From: Eutypella sp. D-1
Taxonomy: Eukaryota; Ascomycota; Sordariomycetes; Xylariales; Diatrypaceae
Reading direction: 5' to 3'
NCBI GenBank assembly: GCA_023313575.1
Contig: JAJTTP010000028.1
Coordinates: forward strand, 124,001 to 188,000
Length of the DNA: 64,000 nucleotides
Position 1 is the first letter of the stretch; each line of letters opens with the position of its first letter. This document shows positions 46,740 through 58,139 of the stretch, one piece after another. The notes beneath the pieces were generated by a model that made no database searches, was not told the DNA's origin, and saw only the letters and a program-made list of their open reading frames with translations. Position numbers and translations under genes: made by a program.

Positions 46740-47600
46740 AGACTCTACTTTCAGAAGCGGCAGCATTAGAAGCCATGTCAGATTCTGGCTCGAGTTGACG
46801 ATCTAGAGATGATTGAGAGTTGAGAGTGTAGGTCAAGTACAGGAATGTTGGATGCAGGGAGGTCTGGTATTATCTCGTAATGTGCCTCTTCTTCGAGATG
46901 GGAAAGGAACTGGCCGAGAGGCAGCCCCTTTTTAGGCTTGAAGACTAGCTGTTGCAGCCGAAGATAGATGGAGCTGAAGTATTTATAGTATCTGCCTTAA
47001 GTCCTACGCTTAGGCTAGGCATATACCTATAAATAGGCAACCTCGGCGGGCATGTGGTGGGTATGAGATTACGGGATGGATAAAAACCAGCCCAGTGCAG
47101 AGGAAGGAATGCCAATTGATAAGTCCCGGACCGTCCGCGACGGCGGCGAAGCGGAACCGAAGGTTAATCGATGTTAGTACCCGCAGGCCATACGACGTGC
47201 CACGATGTGATGAGATATGATGCGATGTCTGGTTCCGAATGATTCGAGGTAGTCCAGGATGATTCGTGATGAAGATGGGGAGTCGTGTTGTTATTGTATC
47301 TAACGGCGTAGGAGGGCTGTAAAGCAGCTTTTTACCAAAGCCCCCCATGGGGCATATAGCCGTGCCGGGCCAAGGCTTTTATGCTAAACACATGATCCCA
47401 TAACTTATCCAGTAACTTATGCCCGTAAGCGCTTTATCCTAATGAACAGTTTATCTGCCACCCCTTCGCGGGCAGTTAGAGGTTGGTGCCAGAACTCGGT
47501 CGTTTCTGTACGGTGTTTAAATGCTTAAATGGGCACAGTGTGAAGGTTTGAATCAGACCGATATGCGTGTGAATGGCCAGTAGGGCTTATATGTCTAACT
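46740..47600. other. No feature seen
   Basis: Normal-composition sequence with only short frames on both strands (longest about 112 codons, with no family features). Nothing supportable. Confidence 0.5.
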
Positions 47601-47611
47601 CAAGTACTACT

Positions 47612-47658
47612 TTCTCAGCCTGTCGAATAAGGCCTGGCCTTATTCGACAGGCTGAGAA
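47612..47658. repeat. Perfect 23-bp inverted repeat with 1-bp spacer
   Basis: Positions 47,612-47,634 are the exact reverse complement of 47,636-47,658. The core CGAATAAGGCC/GGCCTTATTCG also occurs once per LINE copy (about 5,527, 22,393 and 46,355), so the palindrome looks like two LINE-derived segments joined head to head. LINE-like sequence continues to about 47,710. Confidence 0.9.
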
Positions 47659-48454
47659 GGAATCACAAAATATGGCAAGCCCTGGCACCATCCTATGGGT
47701 AACGGCAGGGTTGGTTGGTGTATTTAACGCCGTAGGCGTTCGAATGAACGCGACCTCCCTAGGGGTATGCGGCGTGCTATGTCAAGATGTTGAATCTAGT
47801 TACAGCAAGTCAAACCTGAAAAGGCATACATGTAGATGTACAAACTGTCCCCGTCGTTCCTCATGTTGAACGCGTCTCCAGCACAAGAATAGAAGTATTC
47901 GATCATGACCCTGTTACTACGACTTTGTTTCCCGCCCATTGGGGCATCGGAGCGCTTCCATCGAAGGGCCTGCGGCGATCCCGCTTCGGCACGACGTGGC
48001 GCCAGGCTTTACGGCGATCACGTCGGCATGGTGGCAGTGTACGCGAATGAAACGTCCTCCCAGAAGCCTGAACTTCCCGCCATTCGGTATCGCACGGTTG
48101 TCTGTCTGTCGAAAGTATCGGTTCGATAACGAGGCGTTGCTCACGTCATTCAACGTCGGCGGGACAGCTTCGTTGGATTTAGATCGTCGTACTCCGTGGT
48201 CGTGCCGCACCCAAACACAATCGCGCCGGTGTACAATTCGGCGAATACCAAAACGAAGGCGTCGTCGTCGTCGTTGGGTAGCCGCTGCTGCGTCGTAGTC
48301 TACGCGAGTCGACGATTCGATTCCGTCAAGAATCGAAAATTTGGCCGTTGTTAGTACCGAGATACTGGGCCCGGCGATTTTGTATGGGTGTTGTATGCGC
48401 CATTTAATCGCCGCTTAACAATGCACTAACAGCAGGTGCCAAGAAAGTGAGTTG

Positions 48455-48738
48455 TAGTGGGGAGGATGGGTAACGGCAGGGCATCCGGGGCACGGAGCGG
48501 AGGATTCGGAAACGGCAAGGCCCTAGGAGAGGCTAGCCATAGGTAATGGATGGGAGGATTTCCTTTGTCAACCACAACACGTTAGTACGGCCCTCCGGGG
48601 CTTACTCCAGCCGTCCCATACACTATACAGTGTCGGCATCCATCTAGATAGTCCTACCTGTGAGGTACTGATGTAAATAAGCCCTAGATAATATGGTCCA
48701 CCCGGACGTAAAATACATTATCATTATCACTATCGTCC
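48455..48738 (+). mobile_element. LINE 3'-tail insertion, unmutated
   Basis: Contains the family 3' region (GGAGGATTTCC..., CACTATACAGTGTCGGCATC, GGTCCACCCGGACGTAAAAT) and a CATTATCATTATCACTATC tail. The 5' boundary is approximate and no clear target duplication was found. Composition is normal, in contrast with the RIP-mutated copies. Confidence 0.75.
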
Positions 48739-51700
48739 AGCGCGAGTGCGTAATAAACAAGGGGAGTAGAACCCCGTCGCAGACAGTAACTTAAAGACCT
48801 AATACTCGATGGTACTAAGGGACGGTAATACGGGGAAGACCTAAGCGACGGAGAAACAGGTCTTACAGTCGTGCAACGAATAGAGGTGACCAGGCCGTAA
48901 CGTCTGGTTGCCTCCTAACCAGCTATCGCGACTTTAAAGAAGAGTTCGCCAACCGTCCTCCAATCAGTGTCCTGGAGTGCGGTAACAGCAGCCTGAGTCA
49001 ATGTCTTTAACTAAAGGCGGGCATACTGTGATGATACACAGCATGATGACTTAGGCGAGTTAAACATATTAAGCAAGCGCTTTATGGCTATGAAAGATAA
49101 GGAAAAGGGTAAGCAGCGTAGTACGCATAACAGTGAATAAGATGATTACGGCAGCGGCCTTGCCTTTTAACTGATACGCATATTCCCGGGCGGTGGTGCG
49201 TTTAGTAGTTTGTAAAAGAGCGTTATAAAGATATGCCCAGGTGTTATACGTGCGTCGGACGATGTCAGGATCTATAAAAGAAATAATTATATCGTCTAAG
49301 GGGCTTGATGAAAGCGGGGACAGCTTAGTAGTTTGTCCTGTCCCCCGAATCTTGCTGCCTAGGCAGGTAACCTGTCCGTTCCTGTTTAAAGACGTGTCAC
49401 ATATTACGGCACTGACAGTGTCTTAATCCTTTATAACGCCCGATAACCACTTGACCGACAGGCCACATATGGCTTCGGCATCGAACAAGTTGCATTAAAC
49501 AGTTAATGGGTAAGTGTAGTTCTTTAATACTAGATGTCTATACCGTAGGTAGGATCTAGCTAACGGTCTCGATATCTTGGTTTTGGCGCTCAGTCTGCCC
49601 GTCCCCCCTACTGTTACCACACCCCCTGATATCACACCAAAAGACACCTTTAATGAATGGAAGTTCGTTAACGTCATCCCACCGTCTAACATTGAGATGC
49701 AGATACCTTAAAATGGCGGCGGTTTGCGATCGATCCGATTGCTAAGGCATTAAGGACAGTGAGTTAAATATTTATTCCGGGGGTCCTGGATGGCCCTTGT
49801 GAGAGCCTTGATGCCCGATTTGGTGTCTTCCTTAAGGGTGTCGATAATCCGTTTGGTTCTGGGGTTGCCGTCCGCGGCCAAAACCAGCCGCAAGCGCAAT
49901 CGCGGCGTGGCGTGCCCTAAGACGCCCGAGACCAACATCGAAAGCGAGCACTCCAGTTCGGGAGACTCAATCCCTGCCGTTTTGCCAAAGAAGAAGAGGG
50001 AGTTTAAAAGGTTATCGCGTTTAATTATGATGTTACACGACGAAGAAACAAAGAACTCAGTGGTTGTCGGCATGGTTGTTATCTTTGGCCGTTGAAAGAA
50101 AAGAGCTTATTGGTAAGATCCAAGGCGACGGCGTTAGCTCCGGGTGCTTCAAATAAGCCAGTATCGGAATAGCTATGGGACCGAGCGACGGCAATCGCGA
50201 CCCTAACGGACCAATACGAGACAGTCGTAAACGCTGAACGACAACATGACACCGCCATCAGCGATCTTCGACTCCATCTTTACACCAACGTAACTGGCTT
50301 GTTCATTAGACTTCATGCCATTTCTTATGTCAACTTCCCCAACTTTTCCATTATCTCCTGTTTTTCATCTTTCCTATGCTGATCGCCGAGGACGTCGTCA
50401 CTGGATCACATAATCGCCGGAGGGCACCACTATCGAAGGGTATCGTATTGTCCCATCTTATGTGGATATAATAACTAATAAAAGAATCAAGGATTACAGG
50501 TTACTCTCCCCTGTGACTATCGCTATTTCTTATGCTTACTATGCAGCCTTATATCGCAAGAACAGTCTTATATCGACTGCGGTCTTTATACTTCTTCGTC
50601 CGAGACCGGGGCCGTTAACTCCTAAAATGTAGTTTATGCACTTGCCCTTTAGCTTTCCTTTTAATGCCCGAGGTGCCTTTGTTTGCATCTAAGGACATGT
50701 ATTAAGCGTTATCCCTTCCCGATACCCGAATGAAGGTGAAAAAGAATCGCAAGTGCCGAGCTGTTACCGGCTTATAGCTACTTATTAGTTAAGGGTTATT
50801 ACAGTAAGGCTCTCGCCGGAGAATACCACTCCAGAACAAACCCGCAGCCACATGATATGGACGAAAATTCCAAGTTAGACAATATCATGCTACCGAGACA
50901 AGGCGAAGAAGGTTAAGTGCAAGACCGAATCTTTATACTCGAACGGTGTCGACCAAGATATTAGATAGAAATCAACTCCTTTAAAGGATCCTGTTAGGAT
51001 TCCATTAGATAGCCGCAGAGAGAATAATCACCTAACCAGAATATCAGGGTATAAGCTGGAGGTGCAAGGACATAGACTGAAAGCAAGACTGATAGTATAT
51101 GTAATCCAGCCAGATGAAAGAGATAAGAAGATGTGGTTTATTCAGGACATATAGTATCGGTAATAGTGGAGGTAATCTGCGCAACCAAAAAGACCGTCTG
51201 CAAATGGTCGAGGTTTATTCCGGTATTTAAAGGTCGGTAATACATACTGTCATAAATTACTATATACATATTGCGCTTCTTAAACATCCTTAAGGGGATT
51301 CTTATAGCTGCTGTCATTAATATATATGCGGAATCGGTGGGCCGCCGTCTTAATGCTTTGGCACTGAAAGGGGTGACAGCTTAGTTGCGGATTTATTGCT
51401 TAAGACAATTTCTCCAGGTGAAAGCGGAAAACCGGTCATATACAGTTACATCCATGGATGCGGCCAGATCCAGTGCAATCATTTTTTTCAGCTCGTCATC
51501 CTTTTTGTTAGTGGGGGAGGGGTAAACCCTTACCCACATGTCCCTCACTTATATGTACATGTGCATTTACGCGCTAATGCGTCTAGGACGGGCCGATCCG
51601 TCCTCAACTAAGCCTATCCGGGATTATGGAGTTCTGTCAGGCAGGTACATCAGTGCAACTCGGTGGTAAATGGCATGCCCATTTCAACAAAAAGCATTTC

Positions 51701-53589
51701 TCGTCCTTCCATGTACCTCAACCTTTTAGGCTGGATTTCCTGCGCTGCCGGAGATACTTATCCCCGCCTAGGCTCACCTAGAAGCTTCTTGACCTTAATG
51801 TAAAGAGTCTCTTAGACGTTGGTTTACTTAGCGAAATCTCGAGAAGAATGGCTGTAATGCGCTTAGTGTTAGATTAAAGTCTCAAGGGGTAGGCATTTAT
51901 AACGATCTCCCAGTGAAGAAGAAGGCTCGTAATTCGTACCTCAGATGCTGCGGAGGTTTAAGATTGGCATTGTAAGACATCAACTTAGCATAAAACTACG
52001 CGCTCATCCTTGCTGGTTCTTAACAAAGCTAACGCTATTTCCAAACCCGTGTTGCGACGCGACGCGACGCGTTCTTGGCGGTAACGCTGGTGGTGCCGGA
52101 GGCAGACAACCCGCTTCGGGACGGCAACGGCATTTCCCACGACGACGCTTCTTTCGCTATCTCAAGTCGGTTTGGTCCTTGATAGTCTTATGGATCGAGA
52201 CTTTTATGATCGATCATATAAGTGTGATGGTTGTTGCCGTTATGGTCGTTAACATCCTTATACTTCCTTCTATATGATTTTATTTAACCAATGCCATACC
52301 CCCAGTTAATGCAGGCCTGCCTCTGACTCTATGCAGTGAAGGGTGATGCTTAAAGACAACCCTTTTATGCCTAAATGTAATTCCTGTTAGCGTTGATCCA
52401 TAGTGATTAATGTGTTAATCCGTAACAGTCCGGGCCGGTACTTCCCATGGTTAGGAAGGTACGGTTCGGCGGGAGAGTTATCGGCCAGATACTCCCGCAT
52501 CCTTATGGCATTAATGAATGGCATCTTTCTCTCCGGGACACTCTTCTACGTCTATACACGTTGATTTCGTTATAAAGCTGACTTGCAGCTCCAGCAAGTA
52601 ATCCCTTTTTCTTGTGAAGGTCGACAGTTCGAAACATTCCCTGTCCAGAAGAAGATTTATCCTCCGTGCTCCACATTCGAAATCTCCGCAAGCACCTTCA
52701 TCATCCCATAACAAGTTTTATGTACATCGACCATAAGCTTCGCCTGCGTGGGTTGGTCAGCGATAAAACTCTGTGTCCCGGCGTCATTTAGCGCAATATA
52801 TACGTATCCTGGACCCAAGGCGAAGGAACTCAGCCAGCTATCCTCCATAGTTATTTTTAAGATGTACCAAGTAACTGCTCTTTTAAATGGCGCCTGAAGG
52901 GCGTTATTAAATGTGTGTGTGTGTGGGGGGGGGGGGTGAGGGCAGGAGTTAAGAGATCAGTAGCTAGCATCATTCCTACGATATGGCGGGCTAACTGCCT
53001 CATCTCCAGAGCGATAGCTCATCTTATGCTTCCAGCCGTACTCCCTTCGTTTTTTCCGAGAGCCCTTGGCTCCAGAAGCAAACCACCATTGCGGCGAGTT
53101 CCTTTTGATTCTAGAAGAAGACCGAGTCAGAAAAACGCCGCCGGCATCGGTTCGCCTACTTGTCGAAGCCAGAACACGGCTATCGCAAAGACCTTGGCCA
53201 TACCGATACGACACGCAGAGATGACGTTAACCACCTCCGCACCTGGGACCTGGCTGCAAGAGCAAGTCGCCATCGCGGAAAGCTCTTCAGCGCTATCTAC
53301 ATAGTTTAGTAAACTAGTCTATGTTATTAAAGATAGTAAAAAAAATGACAGCAATAACAATGACAACGATATCATAATACCACCTCCCGTAACAAAAACA
53401 ACCCTTAAACAATCATACGTTAACGACAATAGCAAAGAAAGTAACAGTAAAGAAAACAGTAAAGATAATGTTACGATGCCGTCCCTTATAAGTAAGACAG
53501 TTTTACCGTCTGTAAAGAAGCTTACTCACAGCCAGTCACACGCTGATAATAAGGCCAGGAAGATTGGCTCTTCGGCTCCCGTAACAGAC
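48739..53589. other. Gene-poor stretch, decayed coding traces only
   Basis: About 4.8 kb without a supportable gene. Short coding-like pieces exist, for example minus-strand 49,750-50,073 (ends IDTLKEDTKSGIKALTRAIQ) and minus-strand 52,503-52,848 (MEDSWLSSFALGPGYVYIAL then a frame break), but none was recognised. A GT-repeat followed by a G-run lies at 52,911-52,937 and a short GCGAC repeat at 52,057-52,071. No RNA gene seen. Confidence 0.45.
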
Positions 53590-54064
53590 ATCGTAGCCTA
53601 GTACAGAAATACAGGGCCTAGGACATTTACCCTCGAAGTCCTCCGGCTTGACCTCCGGCGACAGTTGGTTAAATGTATGCCACCATTGGCAATGTCAGTG
53701 TCGAGTTGATCGATCGTTTGACTTGGGACATTTAGACAGCATCGAAAACATCTTCCCAAATGGTAGCATCGATCTTAGCCACGATTAGCTTCTTGCTTTA
53801 GACCATTAAAGCTTCTTTAACGATACATGGTCTGCATGCGTTTGGCAGCTCCAGGTAATGCTTAATGATACCCTTCCCGATACCCCGGTCGGCCTCGGTA
53901 ATAAGTGACGTTCCCTCTGCAATCCCCGATAAGCGGGCCCGAGGTTCCCCGAAGAAACTAACGCCGACGTGACCACAATGACTGACCGATTGCCGTCTCT
54001 CATCGTCCATGTCGTTCTCGTCGCTCCCGTTCTTGTCTTTTCGCTTTGCTGAGGGGAACCCCAT
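53590..54064 (-). pseudogene. Short-chain dehydrogenase/reductase remnant
   Basis: On the minus strand, SLITEADRGIGKGIIKHYLE (about 53,938-53,879) fits the Rossmann nucleotide-binding start of fungal short-chain dehydrogenases, where ITGANRGIG is usual; the first Gly is replaced here. Further on, KLIVAKIDAT plus WEDVFDAV, then in another frame DIANGGI and VNVLGPVFLY, match the next conserved boxes (N-A-G and the VN-x-x-G-P helix) in the right order. Stops (near 53,806 and 53,730) and frame changes separate them, and the catalytic Ser-Tyr-Lys part is missing. It is a dead fragment of an NAD(P)-dependent reductase of the ketoreductase-like type. Confidence 0.65.
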
Positions 54065-54238
54065 GTCGACGCGGACGTCGACCTTTTGCGCGACTGGGAG
54101 ATGTTAAGCTCTTATAGAGTCTCTCTTACAAAGTCAGTCTTGGCAGTATGTTAAGACTTTATCTTGTACTTAGTCTTACTCTCGTATTATATCGTAGCTT
54201 ACCTAGACTTATAATCTTCATCTTCTTTTCTTCTCTCA

Positions 54239-54658
54239 CGCATGTTCAACTTTGGCAGCAACTTTATGATGGACAATCGTTTTCTGGTCCTCGCTGATGA
54301 TATCGATACCCAACTCCAATCGTCCAGTCGAGCCCGCAGCTTGCCGACGGCGGGCTCTAGCTTTCGAAGCCGCAATAAGGTCGCTATATGCCGCCTTAAT
54401 ATCATCGGCGTCGTCGGTCAAGGCTCGTACGGCGTCCTCAACCTGCTCGACTGCACTTTGGACTTGATTAAAGTCGTAGAAATCCGTCCTATTACTCGAA
54501 GCTCCCAGTAACGACAGGCTCTTAGCAAGTGTAAAACCTACCAAGTATTCAATCGTGTCTATTAGGAAGTTGTAGGTCTTGTGGCTCTGCTTTCTGACAC
54601 GAAGCTTCTCGTATGTCCCCATCTTCCGTCTGTTCATCTGGCACCACTGGCCAGACAA
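54239..54658 (-). CDS. Hypothetical helical protein or fragment
   Basis: A 140-codon frame with a protein-like composition. The N-terminal part is basic (MNRRKMGTYEKLRVRKQSHK), the middle is a long predicted helix (VQSAVEQVEDAVRALTDDAD) followed by a basic patch KARARRRQ, and the end is IDIISEDQKTIVHHKVAAKV. No signal peptide or membrane segment. A possible intron (GTAGGT donor near 54,543) was noticed but not needed. No family recognised. It could be a fragment of a larger decayed gene together with the coding-like sequence at 54,780-55,167. Confidence 0.35.
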
Positions 54659-54759
54659 TCCCGATTCATTCCAGCTGCTGTTTATTCATCAGCCTTCAAT
54701 CTATTCTGTCGGCCACTGCCGTCGGCTTATCCCTTGTTGTCGCGGGAGTGAGCAAATTT

Positions 54760-55170
54760 TGATAGCAAATTTTAGCACATGGTGGCAACGGCCACCATTA
54801 AGAAGACACCGGCGTCCAAAGCCTCGGCGTCTGCCGCTTCTCCATCGACGCCCACCCCGGCTCCTGGCCCTTCGCCTTTTTGACCAGATCCAGGGCCAAT
54901 GCCGCCACTACGCCATCGACTAAACGCACCCAGTCGTCGCCCCTCTCCTCGGGGGTCACGTTGATAAAGGACCTTCTCGCCTAAGAGGCCCAAGCCGCGG
55001 CCGCCTCGTCGACCACTTCTACACCTACCAAGAAGGCCAAAGTTTTGGTCGTCGTCGAGTATCTGCTGCGTGAGATCAGCTTTTTTAATCACCGTATCCA
55101 GATTAGCAAAAGCAGGCCATACGGAAAATTTATAAAGAGAAAGGCAGCCGTACTTCCACGACACCATCTT
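54760..55170. other. Coding-like but broken sequence, strand uncertain
   Basis: Plus strand: MVATATIKKTPASKASASAA starts at 54,778 and stops after 34 codons; a shifted frame continues with KAKVLVVVEYLLREISFF. Minus strand: FINVTPEERGDDWVRLVDGV is also open for a while. One strand is presumably the relic of a gene, but the evidence does not decide which. Confidence 0.3.
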
Positions 55171-55947
55171 TATACATTCTCAAATTCGGTCGGTTTTATG
55201 AGCAGATCCTGAAGTGCGTGGAGGCGCATGATCAACTGTGAATGATTTTGTCGGTGATCCTCCCATTGCAGCTGACGTCGGGACCGTCTGGGATTACACA
55301 GGATTAACCCGTAAGACCTCCTGGGGAGACTATTCCGTCGGTGTCCCTGAAAAAGTCCAAGATGGAGCCTCGCATCGTAAAAAACGCACGATTTACTTTA
55401 TCCCACCTTGTCCCGGAGGGCTAATTGAACCTATCGGTGACCATTGCGACTTGATATGGTCGATCTAGCATAATTCTAGTCAAGTCCGTTATCTTCCAAT
55501 ATCCGTAAGGATGCAGTCGGTGATGTTTGATATTGGTTGGCCTGCTGTAATCAAATCCCCGTTAATGAGATTATCTGAGGTGATGGCTTTCTGAAAGTGT
55601 AGCTATCGCTGAGGCTAACCTAGCACGCCCTTAGCGCCGTGCGATCCACCAGGAGACGTGGGCACGGAGGACGAGGCCGCGGGGAGCATCGCGCGGCGCC
55701 CTACCTCCGACTCAGGGCCACAACAGACCAGCCTCGTAACAAGATAAGCCAATGGGTCATAATGAGTTCGAATGTATCGGGTGTTATACTTAGGAGCTCC
55801 CTGGAGGAACCGAAGCCGTTGCGATAGTCATCTACGTAGTTACGGGCGTCATTGACAGGAAAGGTTGAGGAGTCACCTGTAAAGTCGAAGGAGTTACTCA
55901 GGTGGTTATAGATCCCGCGTTTATACTTGAAGCCAGAGTCTGACTGT
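55171..55947. other. No gene seen; left flank of the virus-like block
   Basis: Short frames only, the longest 76 codons at 55,238-55,468 (plus), unrecognised. It forms the boundary between fungal decayed sequence and the polymerase frame that ends at 55,948. Confidence 0.5.
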
Positions 55948-57594
55948 TTATAGGGACTCGGGTACCGTGAGCTTCACGTCGTCGATCTTCTCCACTATTA
56001 TGGTGACCATCACGGCCCGGTCGAGGAGGTCACTCGGTGAGTCGGCTTTCGCAATGAACCCCAACTTCGTGTATGGCATCGAGCTAGTGGCGGCCGTCGA
56101 TACGGACATCATCGATATGATCGGCACGCCGTTATCCGTACCGACGCCGAAGCACATGCCACCATCCTTGAGGATCGTCTCAACTGCTGTGATCGTTGCC
56201 GAGCTCTTCCCGTGCTTGGCGGCGTCGATTTCGTTCTGGTATAGCGTGGCCGTCATCTTCGTCAGTGCTGATGAGCACTCCACCAAACTCATGTCGGTGG
56301 TGGTCCGGATAACAGGTATGGGCTCAGCGTGTATCGATCTCACCGTCATATGACCGCATTCGGGAATGACGATCGTTCCGAGCATCATGGCGTTTCTCAT
56401 CTGGACGTATGGCTTTCCTATGCTGTGCTTGCTCATGGTCGAGTTGACTATGCCGGCCATCGACCTCTCGACCCAGGTCCTCCAGTAGTTCACACTGAGT
56501 GAGGTTTTGCCCATGACGTTCCAGCTCCTCAGCCTCAGCATCAGCGTGTCGTATATCGGACCACCTGGATGATCGATCATATTGTCGGGCGGCATTGTCG
56601 TGTACATGGCAGGATCAACATCAGGATCGGTACCCATCTCGATCGTCTGCCTGGCCGCCGTGGAGTACACGCTCTCGGTATTCCCCGTGTCCCACTTGAT
56701 CTTCCACGCCTCAGTCGCCTCAACCTCAGCATCTCTGCTGCCGGGTTTGAGAACCCAAGCCTCGTCACCATCAAAATCGGTGTTGTTGAGCTTGCAGACG
56801 TCTAGTGGCACTCTCATCGATGGTTCACCAGGCACACCACGTACCACTTTCATGGGTAAGGCACTCTCCTTACCCGTTGATGGGAATCTGCCGTACATCA
56901 CGATATTACCCTCCTCCATCTTGATCGACTCGAATCTCCCATCCTCGCTCATGCGCAAGAACATGCTGCGGTCGAAGAACTCAGGGGGCATCGTTATGCA
57001 TCCCATCTGGTCGGTCATGTCATCGTTGATGTTGGGCCTCTTGGGCGACTCCACGCACCTCATGCTGTTCGTCGGTCTAGTCGAGTTGCACATCCTACGC
57101 AGCACGCCTCTGTTGCCTCTGATCTTGTCCAGGCAGTAGTTGGCCATCTCGTCGGCGCTGATGTCTCCGGAGAACGCTGCCATGTTCGTGGCAGCCGCAT
57201 CACTGTATCTCAGATCGTCTCCGGTGGCGAAACCGAACGACATCATGTAGACCGACTCATTCTGGTCGATCATGTGATGGCCACGACACTGCCTGCCGTG
57301 CACAACGCACCCAGCGATCGTAGTCAGATCCTCGCCCCAACATCTGCAGATGTAGACGCTGTCTATATTCATCTCGGTCCACTCACACTCGACCACTATG
57401 GGGGCCACCGATATCGATGATCCCGGACGCGCGACGCGCCTGATGTTGAACTCCCTGTTGTCCGACATTGTGATTTCGGTCATCCGTGTGTGTAGATTTT
57501 GAACTTGTATGCGCATGATCATAACCATCTTGTGCTGACGATCGGCGGTGCGAACTCCCAGAGGGTCTATAGGGTGGCTCATCATGATCACCAT
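55948..57594 (-). CDS. Virus-like DNA-dependent RNA polymerase largest subunit (Rpb1/beta'-type), catalytic part, C-terminally truncated
   Basis: An uninterrupted 548-codon frame. Residues 271-280, NTDFDGDEAW, are the universal metal-A loop of the multisubunit RNA polymerase largest subunit (cellular form NADFDGDEMN); the three catalytic Asp are 273, 275 and 277. Before it, GRFPSTGKES (235-244) and MRVPLDVCK sit where the conserved G-R-x-P-x-L-H and the strand leading to the loop are expected, and RRVARPGSSISVAP (52-65) fits the switch-2 region. After it, about 450-545 fits the funnel, bridge-helix and trigger-loop area in a very divergent form. The frame ends at 55,948, before the C-terminal third found in complete enzymes. 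The Trp two residues after DGDE differs from cellular enzymes. The protein is unusually rich in Met, Thr, Val and Ser. It is not a duplicate of the host Rpb1: it is far shorter and far too divergent. Host relative unknown; lineage (large DNA virus or cytoplasmic linear plasmid) open. Confidence 0.8.
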   Translation of the reverse strand: MVIMMSHPIDPLGVRTADRQHKMVMIMRIQVQNLHTRMTEITMSDNREFNIRRVARPGSSISVAPIVVECEWTEMNIDSVYICRCWGEDLTTIAGCVVHGRQCRGHHMIDQNESVYMMSFGFATGDDLRYSDAAATNMAAFSGDISADEMANYCLDKIRGNRGVLRRMCNSTRPTNSMRCVESPKRPNINDDMTDQMGCITMPPEFFDRSMFLRMSEDGRFESIKMEEGNIVMYGRFPSTGKESALPMKVVRGVPGEPSMRVPLDVCKLNNTDFDGDEAWVLKPGSRDAEVEATEAWKIKWDTGNTESVYSTAARQTIEMGTDPDVDPAMYTTMPPDNMIDHPGGPIYDTLMLRLRSWNVMGKTSLSVNYWRTWVERSMAGIVNSTMSKHSIGKPYVQMRNAMMLGTIVIPECGHMTVRSIHAEPIPVIRTTTDMSLVECSSALTKMTATLYQNEIDAAKHGKSSATITAVETILKDGGMCFGVGTDNGVPIISMMSVSTAATSSMPYTKLGFIAKADSPSDLLDRAVMVTIIVEKIDDVKLTVPESL

Positions 57595-57599
57595 CTCGT

Positions 57600-57690
57600 C
57601 GTCATCATCAACATCGCAACCGCCATCACATCGTCATCATCGTCGCCAGCATCGTCATCATAGTCATCACCTCCATCATGATTGTCAGTG
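57600..57690 (-). repeat. Asp/Asn-coding GAT/GAC tract at polymerase frame break
   Basis: On the minus strand the DNA is a GATGATGAC-type low-complexity tract. It separates the N-terminal polymerase-like frame (57,685-58,080) from the main frame starting upstream of 57,594, and the reading frame changes across it. Slippage here could be the cause of the break. Confidence 0.6.
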
Positions 57691-58080
57691 TTGGTGTTCG
57701 ACATCGTCGTGCCTCCCATCAGCATTACCAAGCAGATCTGATGGTCTGCACGAGTGCGCATAGTCGGGATGTTTGTTGAACACCTTCAGCATGCTGAACA
57801 TCTTCGTGAGATCCGCGACGATGACCCCGTCGGTGGTGGTTATGATTATGTTGCTCATGATCGTCGGCAGCTGGCGCACACCATCATCACTCAGACACAT
57901 GCACCCCGGCGGTGCTGTCGAGCATGTCCTGATCTTTATCCCGACCAACCTCCTGCACGAGACACAGCAGTTCACGATAATGTTGCACATGCTCGCGATC
58001 GTTGTCGTGGAGGTTATGTCGGTGTTATACAAGCTGGCTGGCAGGCTACGGAACTGCCATTTGATGCTGCGCCGTGACAT
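57685..58080 (-). CDS. Probable N-terminal (zinc-binding) part of the same RNA polymerase subunit, out of frame with the main part
   Basis: A 131-codon frame directly upstream of the main polymerase frame, on the same strand. CNIIVNCCVSCRRLVGIKIR (about residues 32-51) has a C-x-x-C and further Cys residues (C65, C75 and C77 region), as in the zinc-binding N-terminus of largest subunits. KMFSMLKVFNKHPD then RPSDLLG resembles the region that follows. It ends in the GAT/GAC tract, where the frame would have to change to join the main frame. It shares the Met/Thr/Val-rich composition of its neighbours. Identification rests on position and a few residues only. Confidence 0.4.
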   Translation of the reverse strand: MSRRSIKWQFRSLPASLYNTDITSTTTIASMCNIIVNCCVSCRRLVGIKIRTCSTAPPGCMCLSDDGVRQLPTIMSNIIITTTDGVIVADLTKMFSMLKVFNKHPDYAHSCRPSDLLGNADGRHDDVEHQH

Positions 58081-58139
58081 CGGTCATCATCACGTCACTC
58101 GAAATCATATTATCAACATCACTAGCCACGATAGGCATC
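58081..58139. promoter_or_regulatory. Short divergent intergenic gap between polymerase and capping-enzyme genes
   Basis: Only about 60 bp separate the minus-strand start at 58,080 and the preferred plus-strand start at 58,140. Such tight divergence is normal for viruses or linear plasmids and unusual for fungal nuclear genes. No recognisable promoter motif was seen. If the polymerase or capping starts are elsewhere, the genes may even overlap. Confidence 0.4.

Noticed and set aside
52915..53304. 129-codon frame starting in a GT/G repeat
   Set aside because: The start lies in a microsatellite; the rest is Arg/Ser/Pro-rich without motifs and is overlapped by an equally open antisense frame.
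56582..57139. 185-codon plus-strand frame opposite the polymerase
   Set aside because: Antisense shadow; the minus-strand frame carries the NTDFDGDE catalytic loop and is three times longer.
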